From Aquitalea magnusonii (GTDB lineage: Bacteria; Pseudomonadota; Gammaproteobacteria; Burkholderiales; Chromobacteriaceae), in contig NZ_AP018823.1 of NCBI RefSeq assembly GCF_002217795.2, positions 4,154,001 through 4,218,000 of the forward strand: a stretch of DNA of 64,000 nt. The letters are read 5' to 3'. Shown here piece after piece: positions 54,848 to 63,700 of this stretch. The number at the start of each line of letters is the position of its first letter. The stretch's first letter is position 1. A program made the position numbers and the translations under genes. Under the pieces are notes generated by a model that saw only the letters and a program-made list of their open reading frames with translations, was not told the DNA's origin and did no database searches.

Positions 54848-54870
54848 AAAACGGCCCGTCAGGGCCGTTT
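54846..54870. terminator. Terminator after the inositol-phosphatase-family gene
   Basis: AACGGCCC-GTCA-GGGCCGTT forms a short hairpin with an A run before and TTT after. An almost identical hairpin lies at 55019-55042 on the far side of the repeat, flanking it as a direct duplication. Confidence 0.75.
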
Positions 54871-54874
54871 CAAC

Positions 54875-55018
54875 TTATTGACAAACCGCCTCTCGCTTTC
54901 AGGGAAAGGGCGGGGGGATTGGGATTAGATGGGAAGGCTGCGGAATCAGGTGCTTGGTCGTAAGGCCCGGCTTGGCCGGGTCCGGTGCAAGCGAACCAGA
55001 TTACTTTGTCAGCAGCCT
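54875..55018 (+). repeat. Structured intergenic repeat, family B, copy 3
   Basis: The closing stem is AGGCTGC at 54935-54941 pairing with GCAGCCT at 55012-55018. The inner hairpin is GGCCCGGC-TTG-GCCGGGTCC. The left part has CTCGCTTTC and GGGATTAGATGGGAAGG. It is shorter than copies 1 and 2 on the left. Two copies of one terminator hairpin flank it. Confidence 0.75.
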
Positions 55019-55042
55019 AAAACGGCCCGTCAGGGCCGTTTT
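55019..55042 (-). terminator. Terminator of gmhA (duplicate hairpin)
   Basis: AAAACGGCCC-GTCA-GGGCCGTTTT lies 26 bases beyond the gmhA stop. It is the same hairpin as at 54846-54870 and has T and A runs suited to both directions. Confidence 0.75.
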
Positions 55043-55068
55043 CCATTACCGATCCAACCATGCAGCAA

Positions 55069-55653
55069 TCAGTAGTTTTCCGGGCAGAAATGCCGTTCCA
55101 CCAGCTCGATCAGAATATGCAGCACCTTGATGTGCAGTTCCTGCACGCGGTCGGCATACTGGCCGCCCGGAGTGTTGACGTAAACGTCGGCCAACGGCTC
55201 CAGCCGGGTGGCGGCACGGCCGGTAAGGATGATCACCTTCATGCCCAGTTCGCGCGCCACCGTGGCGGCGTTGACGATGGTCTGGCTATTGCCGCTGGTG
55301 CTGATGCCGATCAGCACATCGCCGGCCCGGCCATGGCTTTCCAGATAGCGCGAAAACACATGTTCGTAGCCAAAGTCGTTGGCCACGCAGCTCATGTGGC
55401 TGGGGTCGGAAATGGCAATGGCGGCCATGCCGCGCCGGTTGTTGCGGTAGCGGCCGGTCAGTTCTTCGGCAAAGTGCATGGCATCACACATGGAGCCGCC
55501 ATTGCCGCAGGAGAAGATGCGGCCACCAGCGGCCAGGCTGGTAATCAGTTGCTGCGCAGCTGCTTCAATACTGGCCAGCGCCTGGGGATTGGCCAGCAGA
55601 TTGTTGAGAGCGGTCTGCGCCTCAGTCAGGCTGGACTGGATATGGGAAATCAT
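55069..55653 (-). CDS. gmhA: Phosphoheptose isomerase
   Basis: The 194-residue SIS-domain enzyme converts sedoheptulose 7-phosphate to D-glycero-D-manno-heptose 7-phosphate for lipopolysaccharide core. Motifs are [34 protein letters not shown] and the metal-site region [15 protein letters not shown]. Length is standard. ATG at 55653 lacks a strong ribosome site but gives the canonical N-terminus. No other heptose genes are adjacent. Confidence 0.93.
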   Translation of the reverse strand: MISHIQSSLTEAQTALNNLLANPQALASIEAAAQQLITSLAAGGRIFSCGNGGSMCDAMHFAEELTGRYRNNRRGMAAIAISDPSHMSCVANDFGYEHVFSRYLESHGRAGDVLIGISTSGNSQTIVNAATVARELGMKVIILTGRAATRLEPLADVYVNTPGGQYADRVQELHIKVLHILIELVERHFCPENY

Positions 55654-55796
55654 CGGTGATCCGTCTTGCGTGTGGGCAACGGCACCGCGCCATTGCCATC
55701 AGTAAACAGGGCCGGCCCAGCGGCCAGCCCCTGCATCATACCCTGCCCCCGGCCACGGCAGGAAACCCCGGCCAGGTAAAATTTGGCACAGCACAA

Positions 55797-56684
55797 TCAG
55801 CGCAGCACAATCAGCGCCGTGCCGGCACAACTGACCAGGGCTCCCAGCCAGGCCACCAGTGGTGGTGGCTGTCTGTTCACCCACCACAGCATGGGCAGGA
55901 TCAACACCGGACTGAGCGCGGAGAGCATGCCCACCGTGGCCACATTGGCGTGTTGCAGCGCCAGCATGATCAGCGTCATGCCCAGGCCCAGCGCCACCAC
56001 GCCGTTCAGCGCCGTCTGAGCCAGGATGCGCGGAATGAAGGCCCCGCGGCTCTTGGCCAGCGGCAGACCACCGTACAGCAACAGGTAATGCACCGCACAA
56101 GCCACCCCCATGCGGATGGCCGAGGCAGTGACCGGCTCCAGCCCGCCGGCAATGGCCGGTTTGGCAAAGAAGGTGCCCAGCGCCTGACACAGCGCCGCCG
56201 CCAGGCCCAGCAACACCCCGGCTTTCAAATGTGCCGGCTGCTCCCAGGCCTTGCCTTGCTGCTTGCCACGGCCAAACGCCACCGCCAGCAGCACGCCGCC
56301 AAACACCATCACGCTGCCGACAAAGGCCGGCAGGCTGAGCTTTTCCTGCAGGAACAACAAGCCCAGCAGCACGGAAAACACCGAGTGGGTGGCAAACAAC
56401 AGGCCGGAGCGCCGGGGGCCCAGCCGGTTCATCGCGGAAAAATACAGGGTGTCACCCAGAAAGATGCCGGTCAGGCCGGACAGCAGCGCCGGCAGCACAT
56501 TGGCCCACTGCATGCTGTGCCAGCCGCCAATGGCCAGGCTGATGCCGCCCAACAGCAGCGTCATCAGGCTCAGCCGCAGGCGGGTAAAGGTGAAGGGGCC
56601 GAAATGGCGGGATGGCCCGGCACCGAGAATACCGCCCCAGGCCCAGCAGGCTGCCGCGCCCACGGCGGCAAGGTCGTACCACAT
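55797..56684 (-). CDS. DMT-superfamily (EamA) transporter
   Basis: The 295-residue protein has ten hydrophobic segments in two EamA repeats, with MWYDLAAVGAAACWAWGGIL at the start and LGDTLYFSAMNRLGPRRSGL between. ATG at 56684 gives the standard length; the upstream frame is unlikely. It follows the GFA-type gene by 55 bases on the same strand. The substrate is unknown. Confidence 0.82.
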   Translation of the reverse strand: MWYDLAAVGAAACWAWGGILGAGPSRHFGPFTFTRLRLSLMTLLLGGISLAIGGWHSMQWANVLPALLSGLTGIFLGDTLYFSAMNRLGPRRSGLLFATHSVFSVLLGLLFLQEKLSLPAFVGSVMVFGGVLLAVAFGRGKQQGKAWEQPAHLKAGVLLGLAAALCQALGTFFAKPAIAGGLEPVTASAIRMGVACAVHYLLLYGGLPLAKSRGAFIPRILAQTALNGVVALGLGMTLIMLALQHANVATVGMLSALSPVLILPMLWWVNRQPPPLVAWLGALVSCAGTALIVLR

Positions 56685-56739
56685 GACAATCCAGTCAGTC
56701 CCCGGCGCGGGGCCGGATAGGTGTTGGAAAAGCGCCAGC

Positions 56740-57135
56740 TTACCTGTCAGGCGGCCATTCCGGCCAGCGCGGCGCCGTGTCGGCTTGCAGCCAGGGCCGG
56801 TCATGGCTGGTCCAGATATGCTGGCTGGCCTGCTGTGCCGGGGCTTGGTCCAGCGTGGCCACGCGCAGGATCACATACGGGCTGCCCTCGCGCTCGGCCA
56901 GCAGATGGCTGCCACACTGGCGGCAGAAATGGCGCAGCTTGCCGGGCGAGGACAAAAAACTGCCCAACTGGTCCACCCCGCGCAGCCAGCGAAAATGCTG
57001 GCGCAGCACCCCGGCCGTTGGCACAAAGGGCGCGGCATGGGCTTTCTGGCAAGTGTGGCAATGACAATGGCTGATGGGCAGATCCAGTTGATCCACTTCA
57101 TACGTGATGGCACCGCACAGACAACCGCCTAGCAT
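56740..57135 (-). CDS. GFA/CENP-V-family zinc protein
   Basis: The 131-residue protein has the GFA zinc pattern: MLGGCLCGAITYEV, then SHCHCHTCQKAH and FCRQCGSHLL. Members include formaldehyde-activating enzymes and proteins of unknown role; only the metal site is sure. ATG at 57135 follows GGAGG and overlaps the end of the alanyl-tRNA editing gene, so it belongs to that operon. Confidence 0.85.
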   Translation of the reverse strand: MLGGCLCGAITYEVDQLDLPISHCHCHTCQKAHAAPFVPTAGVLRQHFRWLRGVDQLGSFLSSPGKLRHFCRQCGSHLLAEREGSPYVILRVATLDQAPAQQASQHIWTSHDRPWLQADTAPRWPEWPPDR

Positions 57136-57782
57136 GGCACATCCTCCAGCAGGGTGATTTCCACCCGCTCCTTGCCCTTGCCGATATTCTTGCGTTTGAG
57201 CGCAATGCGGCCCACCTCGCCGGTGCGGCGCAAGTGCGTGCCCCCGCAAGGCACCCGGCAGTAGCCGGGGACTTCCCAGTAGCGGCGCTCGGCTTCCAGG
57301 TCGGAGAAGGCACTGACAATCTCGCTGTCAGCATCAATCAGGCCCTGCACCTTGGCGCTGATGGCGGGCAGATGCGGGGTGATGGGTTCGGCCAGGGCAA
57401 AGTCGATGCGCGCCTTGTCCGCCGCAATGTGCGCGCCAATTTTTTCCACCCCGGCAACGTCGCGGTAAATGGTTTCCAGCGTCAGTTCGGCGGCAAAGTG
57501 CAAGCGCATCAGCCGGTAGCGCCGCGGCCAGTCTATCTGCACCTTTACCGTGTCTCCGGCCGACAGGCCATGCTCCGGCGGCAGGGTGTACACAATGTCC
57601 GCAGCCTGTGTTTCCGCCTGCACGACAGGCCAGCCAGCAATGGTGCCGGCATCGCTTTCCTGTCCGCCACTGAAGGCATAGAAGATGGTGTCCTGCAGCC
57701 ATAACTGCTGGCCGTCCACCCGCGCCACCGTGGTGGTGAGCGTGGTCTGGTAGGGATCAGTCCAGAACAGTTTGCCGCTCAT
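57129..57782 (-). CDS. Alanyl-tRNA editing protein (AlaX-like)
   Basis: The 217-residue protein resembles the editing domain of alanyl-tRNA synthetase (COG2872), which removes serine or glycine wrongly attached to tRNA-Ala. FYAFSGGQESDAGTI matches the GGQ region and CGGTHLRRTGEVG the C-x3-H part of the zinc site. The usual HxxxH is HxxxE here (MRLHFAAELTLE), so the first zinc motif is altered. The start overlaps the preceding methyltransferase stop as ATGA. It is operonic with the GFA gene. Confidence 0.85.
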   Translation of the reverse strand: MSGKLFWTDPYQTTLTTTVARVDGQQLWLQDTIFYAFSGGQESDAGTIAGWPVVQAETQAADIVYTLPPEHGLSAGDTVKVQIDWPRRYRLMRLHFAAELTLETIYRDVAGVEKIGAHIAADKARIDFALAEPITPHLPAISAKVQGLIDADSEIVSAFSDLEAERRYWEVPGYCRVPCGGTHLRRTGEVGRIALKRKNIGKGKERVEITLLEDVPC

Positions 57783-58708
57783 AGCAGACGCGCCAGGTAG
57801 TCGACCAGGCTCATCGGGTAGCTGAAGGGCTGGCCCAGCAGTTGCTGGTACACAGCGCGGTACTCGGCGTGCTTGGGCTGCAATACCAGCGCCTGGGTGA
57901 GCGACTGCACCGCCGCGCGCGAATCGCCCAGTTGCAACTGGGACATGGCCAGGATGAACCAGGCTTCATGAATGCGGAAATTCAGCGACAGCGCCTGACG
58001 GGCCAGCAAGGCGGCCTCGGCATAGCGCTCGGCCTGGAAAGCAGCCCCCAGCGGGCCGACGCTGCCTTCCAGTGCGGGCAGCGTGGCTTGCTTGCTCAGT
58101 ACCAGGGTGTGGCCATTGCCGACATTGCTGTCGGTCTCTTCCTGCGCTTCCAGCAGCCAGCAGCAACCCAGGTCCTGCTGGTTAAACCAGTTGAGCGCAT
58201 CGAACAGGCCTTGCAGGGTGAACACATGGTAGTGCATGCGCCAGGACAAGGCGGGAGCCAGCGATTGCGGGGTCACCCGCTGGCAAAAGGCATCCACATG
58301 AGCTTGCAGGCCGGTAAGCGGGCGTAGGCTGTCCTCCACCATCGCATCGCGCTTGGGCACGATCATGAAGCTGATGCCGCCGGGGCGCAGCACCCGCCCC
58401 CATTCCAGCCAGGCGCTGAACATGTCCGGCAGATGCTCCAGCACATGCGAGCTGGCCACATAGTCCAGCTCTCCCGCAGCAAACGGCAGCGCGGTGGCTT
58501 CGGCCACCACGTCCACCTTGGCCACGCCCTTGCCATAGCGCTCTTGTTCGGCGGCGTACACCTGGTAGTCGATCAGGTCGCGCGCATCCAGAAAATCCAC
58601 CCCGTCGCAGGGTGCCACACTGATGCAGTCGGCCGGGGCCAGCGGATTGTGCGCGCCGCGTCCCAGCTCCACGCCCCTGCCTTGCAGCCATTGCTGTGCC
58701 AGTTCCAT
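57779..58708 (-). CDS. SAM-dependent methyltransferase with TPR-like tail
   Basis: The 309-residue protein has a class I methyltransferase core: VELGRGAHNPL, VVAEATALPF, LDYVASSHVLEHLPDM and VLRPGGISFMIVPKRD. Residues from about 210 on form helices with a tetratricopeptide-like repeat (AWFILAMSQLQLGDSRAAVQ). The substrate is unknown; the GRGAHNPL start is seen in methyltransferases near glycan genes. It lies in an overlapping operon with a GNAT gene upstream and the editing protein downstream. Confidence 0.82.
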   Translation of the reverse strand: MELAQQWLQGRGVELGRGAHNPLAPADCISVAPCDGVDFLDARDLIDYQVYAAEQERYGKGVAKVDVVAEATALPFAAGELDYVASSHVLEHLPDMFSAWLEWGRVLRPGGISFMIVPKRDAMVEDSLRPLTGLQAHVDAFCQRVTPQSLAPALSWRMHYHVFTLQGLFDALNWFNQQDLGCCWLLEAQEETDSNVGNGHTLVLSKQATLPALEGSVGPLGAAFQAERYAEAALLARQALSLNFRIHEAWFILAMSQLQLGDSRAAVQSLTQALVLQPKHAEYRAVYQQLLGQPFSYPMSLVDYLARLL

Positions 58709-58711
58709 CTT

Positions 58712-59167
58712 TTATCCTTGTTCCACTGTGGCCTGTCGCTGGTAAACCTGCTGATCCAGCTTTTCCATCATGCGCTCCGGCTTGCTGAGCGGGGTAAAAC
58801 CGTATTGCGCGTAAAGACCATGGGCATCCGCCGTGGCCAGCAGCATGCGTCGCAGCCCCTGCAAGCCCGGATAGGCCATGATATAGGCCAGCAAGGCCTT
58901 GCTGATGCCGCGCCCGCGCCAGTCCGGCAGCACGAAGACATCGGCCAGATAGGCAACAGTGGCCTGATCGGTAATCACGCGGGCAAATCCCACCTGCTGC
59001 CCGGCCACGTAGACGCCAAAGCATAATGATCCGGCCAGCGAACGCTCGAAAATAGCGCGCGGCAGGCCGGCAGCCCAATAGGACTCGCCGCTGAGATAGG
59101 CATAAATCATGTCGCGATCCAGCCTGGCCGGATCACAGTCAAACGCCAGCGTCAGGTCGGTCTGCAT
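58712..59167 (-). CDS. GNAT-family N-acetyltransferase
   Basis: The 151-residue enzyme has the acetyl-CoA-binding motif VFVLPDWRGRGISKALLAYI near residue 85 and the C-terminal MLLATADAHGLYAQYGFTPL. The motif order is that of the GNAT fold. The acceptor is unknown. ATG at 59167 follows ACAGGAG. It ends three bases before the methyltransferase start, the first gene of that operon. Confidence 0.87.
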   Translation of the reverse strand: MQTDLTLAFDCDPARLDRDMIYAYLSGESYWAAGLPRAIFERSLAGSLCFGVYVAGQQVGFARVITDQATVAYLADVFVLPDWRGRGISKALLAYIMAYPGLQGLRRMLLATADAHGLYAQYGFTPLSKPERMMEKLDQQVYQRQATVEQG

Positions 59168-59419
59168 TGGCGCTACTCCTGTCAATGCCGCCAGCAGTGG
59201 CAGCGGTGGTGGAAAGACAAAGCACATATGCACGGGCCAGCGACGCCTGCGACAGCGTCCCGCGCCATGCTGTTGGCAAGTGTCGACTGCCTGCCGCCCA
59301 GGGTCAACGGCTATGCTGCATCTGGTGCTCGTCGCGGCAGCGGCTGGCCATCTGGCGCAAACCGCCACCGGGCAAGGCGCGGCAACTGTTTGTCAGGCAT
59401 GCGGCAGGGCGCAAAAAAA

Positions 59420-59436
59420 CCCGGCTTAGCCGGGCT
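59420..59436 (-). terminator. Terminator of rarD
   Basis: CCCGGCT-TA-GCCGGG pairs, and the minus strand then has seven T residues. It lies 18 bases after the rarD stop. Confidence 0.88.
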
Positions 59437-59453
59437 GTGCTGATGAGTGGAAC

Positions 59454-60365
59454 TCAGGCGGCCACGCGCTTCTGTGCCCGCAACTGTAGCAGGCCACCAG
59501 CCGAATACAGCAACAAGGCCAGCCAGATCAGGCTGAAACCGAACAGCTTGCCGCTATCGAAGGGCTCACCAAACAGCAGCACACCCAGCGCCAGCTGAAT
59601 GGTGGGGCCGATGTACTGGATCAGGCCCACCGTGGCCAGCTTCAGCCGTCGCGCGCCGGCGGCAAACAGCAACAGCGGGATGGCAGTCACCACGCCGGCA
59701 CCCACCAGCAGCACATCCAGCGACAGGGCCTGATGCAGGAAAGCACCCTGGCCCTGCCACTGAAACCAACCCAGCGCCAGCAAGGCCAGCGGTGCCATCA
59801 GGAAGGTTTCCAGCGCCAGTCCCTCCAGCGAGGCCAGCGGTGCTTTCTTGCGCAGCAGGCCGTACAGGCCGAAGGTGGCCGCCAGCGACAGGGCAATCAG
59901 CGGCAAGGTGCCGGTACACCAGGTAATCCAGGCCACACCGGCCGCAGCCAGGGCCACCGCCGTGCGCTGGATGGGCGTGAGCTTTTCCGCCAGGAACACA
60001 CGCCCCAGCAACACATTGAACAGCGGGTTGATGAAATAACCCAGGCTGGCTTCCACCACATGACCGGCATTCACCGCCCAGATGTAAATCAGCCAGTTCA
60101 GCGACAGCATCAGCGAGGACAAGCCGAAGATGGCCAGCTTTTGCGGCTGGCGCACTGCCTCGCCCAGCCAGGCCCAGTTGTGGCGCACGGTGAGGATGCC
60201 GGCCACAAACACGGCAGACCAGACAATGCGGTGACAGAGAATCTGCAAGGCCGGTACCTGATGCAGCGGTTTCCAGTACAAGGGAAACAGGCCCCAGATG
60301 ACGAAGGCAATAAACGCAAACAGGACACCACGGGTGGCATCCTGGCGGGACAAGGCGGAAGACAT
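59454..60365 (-). CDS. rarD: RarD-family EamA transporter
   Basis: The 303-residue protein has ten hydrophobic segments and the RarD signature: VIWGLFPLYWKPLHQVPALQ, ILCHRIVWSAVF, LSLNWLIYIWAVNAGHVVEA and LGYFINPLFNVLLG. In E. coli it was named for chloramphenicol resistance, but the natural substrate is not known. ATG at 60365 has a weak GAGC site; the upstream frame lacks conservation. It ends at its own terminator. Confidence 0.9.
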   Translation of the reverse strand: MSSALSRQDATRGVLFAFIAFVIWGLFPLYWKPLHQVPALQILCHRIVWSAVFVAGILTVRHNWAWLGEAVRQPQKLAIFGLSSLMLSLNWLIYIWAVNAGHVVEASLGYFINPLFNVLLGRVFLAEKLTPIQRTAVALAAAGVAWITWCTGTLPLIALSLAATFGLYGLLRKKAPLASLEGLALETFLMAPLALLALGWFQWQGQGAFLHQALSLDVLLVGAGVVTAIPLLLFAAGARRLKLATVGLIQYIGPTIQLALGVLLFGEPFDSGKLFGFSLIWLALLLYSAGGLLQLRAQKRVAA

Positions 60366-60756
60366 GACGGGCTCGATACGGAGAGATTCAAGATGAGAGC
60401 TTAACTGCTTGGCCGCAATGAAGAAACCGCCGCCACCATAACACCCTGTTCTGCCAGACAAACAATCGCATGCCACCAGCAGGCCAGCACATGCTGCACT
60501 GGCACAATCGCCGCAGTCTGCCCAACTGTCCGTCAATACCTTTGACGTTGACGTAAACGTAAGCTACAGTCCGCCACATAAAGCCCCTGCCACTGCGCCT
60601 GCCAAAAGGCTGCTCTCTGGCAGCAAAACGGCCTACAACATAATGAAAGGCGGGTGCTTTCTTGCCGGAAAACCCGCCCCCGCCACAAGCGAGAACAAGC
60701 CGCAGGCCGTACCGGCCACCTTACCGGGCAGGACCTGAGCGGCAGGAGGAGAAACC
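60366..60756. other. Intergenic region with divergent promoters
   Basis: No gene is supported in this 391-base gap between rarD (minus) and the ferredoxin oxidoreductase (plus). A motif TTTGACGTTGACGTAAACGT near 60540-60560 is the most conspicuous promoter-like part. No terminator hairpin is seen, as expected between divergent genes. Confidence 0.3.
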
Positions 60757-63700
60757 ATGTCGATCCGTCATGTTGATCTGGAAGAAAAATACACCGCCGC
60801 CACCGGCCAGGTGCTGATGACAGGCATCCAGGCGCTGGTTCGCCTGCCCATGCTGCAACAGCAACTGGACCGTGCCGCCGGGCTGAATACCGCGGGCTAT
60901 GTCACTGGCTATCGTGGCTCGCCCTTGGGCAATGTCGACCAGACCATGCAGAAGGCCGAGCCCTACCTCAAGCAACACAATGTGGTGTTTCATCCCGGCC
61001 TGAACGAAGACCTGGCCGCCACCGCGGTGTGGGGTACGCAGCAGGTGAATATGTTCGAGGGAGCCAAGTACGATGGCGTGTACGCCATGTGGTACGGCAA
61101 GGGCCCCGGCGTAGACCGCTCCGGCGACGTGATCAAGCACGGCAATGTGGCCGGCACCAGTGCCAAGGGCGGCGTGCTGCTGGTGGCCGGTGACGACCAC
61201 GCGGCCAAGTCCTCCACCTTTCCGCACCAGTCCGACCACATCCTGGCCGCCAGCATGATTCCGGTACTGTCCCCGTCCGGCGTGCAGGAAGTCATCGATT
61301 TTGGCCTGCACGGCTGGGCGATGAGCCGCTACTCCGGCTGCTGGGTTTCCATCAAGGCCATTTCCGACACCATCGAAAGCTCGGCGGTAGTGGACATTTC
61401 GCCGGAACGTTTCAACTTTGTCATTCCGCAGGACTTCCCCATTCCGGAAGGCGGCCTGTCCATCCGCTGGCCGGACCCGCCGCTGGTGCAGGAAAAACGC
61501 GTGCTGCACCACCGCCTGTATGCCGCGCTGGCTTATGCCCGCGCCAACAAGCTCAACCACATCACGCTGGATTCGCCCAAACCACGTCTGGGCATCATCA
61601 CCTGTGGCAAGAGCTATCTGGACGTGATGCAGGCACTGGACGACCTGGGCATCGACGAAGCCCTGGCCGCCGACATCGGCCTGCGCATCTTCAAGGTGGG
61701 CATGGTGTGGCCGCTGGAACCGGAAGGCGTGCGCCATTTTGCCGAAGGGCTGGATGAAATCCTGGTGGTGGAAGAAAAACGCCAGATCATCGAATACCAG
61801 TTGAAGGAACAGCTATACAACTGGCGTGATGACGTGCGCCCGCGCGTAGTGGGCAAGTTTGCCGAAAAAGGCGAATGGGCGCTGCCGCATGGCGACTGGC
61901 TGCTGCCCGCTGCCGGCGAGCTGACTCCGGCCATGATTGCCCGCGCCATTGCCAGCCGCCTGGCGCTGATCTTCGACAGCCCGGTGATTCACGACCGGCT
62001 GAAGTTCTACGACGAAAAAGAAGCCCAACTGGTGAAACCGCGCGAAGCCATTGCCCGCGTGCCGCATTACTGCTCCGGCTGTCCGCACAACACCAGCACC
62101 CGCGTGCCGGAAGGCAGCCGCGCCGTGGCCGGCATCGGCTGTCACTACATGGCACACTGGATTGAAGGCGACAGCACCAAAACCTTCACCCAGATGGGTG
62201 GCGAGGGCATTACCTGGGTCGGCCAGGCACCGTTCACCAACACCAAACACATTTTCACCAACCTGGGTGACGGCACCTACTTCCACTCCGGCCTGCTGGC
62301 CATCCGCGCCGCAGTGGCGGCCAAGGTCAACATTACCTACAAGCTGCTGTACAACGACGCAGTAGCCATGACCGGCGGCCAGCATGTGGATGGTTATCTG
62401 GACGTGCCGATGATTACCCGCCAGCTGGCAGCCGAAGGCGTCAAGCGCATCGTCATCACCAGTGACGACCCGGACAAATACCAGAGCGTGCAAGGCCTGG
62501 CTCCCGGTGTGGACGTGTTCCACCGCCGCGAACTGGACCGCCTGCAAAAAGAGCTGCGTGAAACCGAAGGCACCACCGTGCTGATTCACGACCAGACCTG
62601 CGCCGCAGAAAAACGCCGCCGTCGCAAACGCGGTGAATTCCCCGACCCGGCCAAGCGCGCCTTCATCAACGAAAAAGTGTGCGAAGGCTGTGGCGACTGC
62701 AGCAAGAAATCCGGCTGCCTGTCGGTGCTGCCGGTGGAAACGGCACTGGGCCGCAAACGCAAGATCGACCAGTCCAGTTGCAACAAGGACTACTCCTGTG
62801 TGGAAGGTTTCTGCCCCAGCTTTGTCACCGTCGAGGGCGGCACGCTGAAAAAGCAAAGCGGTGCCAGCGCCACGCTGGAAGCCATGCCCGCCCTGCCCGC
62901 ACCACAGATTCCGGCCCTGCACGAGCCGTTCAGCATCATGATTACCGGCGTGGGCGGCACCGGTGTGGTCACCATCGGCCAGGTACTGGGCATGGCCGCT
63001 TATCTGGACCACAAGGGTGTCACCGTGCTGGACATGGCCGGCCTGGCGCAAAAAGGCGGCTCGGTGTGGTCGCACGTGCGCATTGCCAACAGCCAGCAGC
63101 AACTGCACGCCGTGCGCATTGCCGCCGGTGATGCCAACCTGGTGCTGGGTTGCGACCTGGTGGTCACCGCCGCGGAAGAAGCGCTGGCCAAGATGCGCGA
63201 AGGCTTCAGCCACGCCATCGTCAACAGCTACGAATCCCCTACCAGTGCCTTCCTGAAAAACCCGGACGTGCGCTTCCCCAGCCGCGCCATGAAGGATGCG
63301 GTGATCGAATCGGTCGGTGCTGGCCGCTTCTGGGAAGTCAACGCCACCCGCCTGGCCACCGCGCTGATGGGCGATGCCATTGCCAGCAATATGTTCATGC
63401 TGGGTTATGCCTGGCAGAAGGGTTTGGTGCCGGTCAGCGAAGAAGCGCTGATGGAAGCCATCCGCCTGAACGGCGCTGCGGTGAAGTTCAACCAGCAGGC
63501 CTTTATCTGGGGCCGTCACGCCGCCCACGATCCGGGCCGGGTAGAAGCACTGACCAACCCTTCATCCGTGGTGCAGTTTGTTCCACGTGAAACGCTGGAT
63601 GGCGTACTGCATCACCGCGCCAAGGAGCTGCGCCACTACCAGAACCAGGCGCTGGCCGAGCGTTACAAAGCGCTGGTGGGCAAGGTACAGGCAGCGGAAC

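Noticed and set aside
10105..60365. Five DMT/EamA exporters in one window as a possible system
   Set aside because: They are scattered, each with different neighbours and regulators, and such abundance is common in beta-proteobacteria.
61813..63528. A 571-codon minus-strand frame opposite the ferredoxin oxidoreductase
   Set aside because: The plus strand encodes recognisable thiamin and iron-sulfur domains; the antisense frame has no family features.
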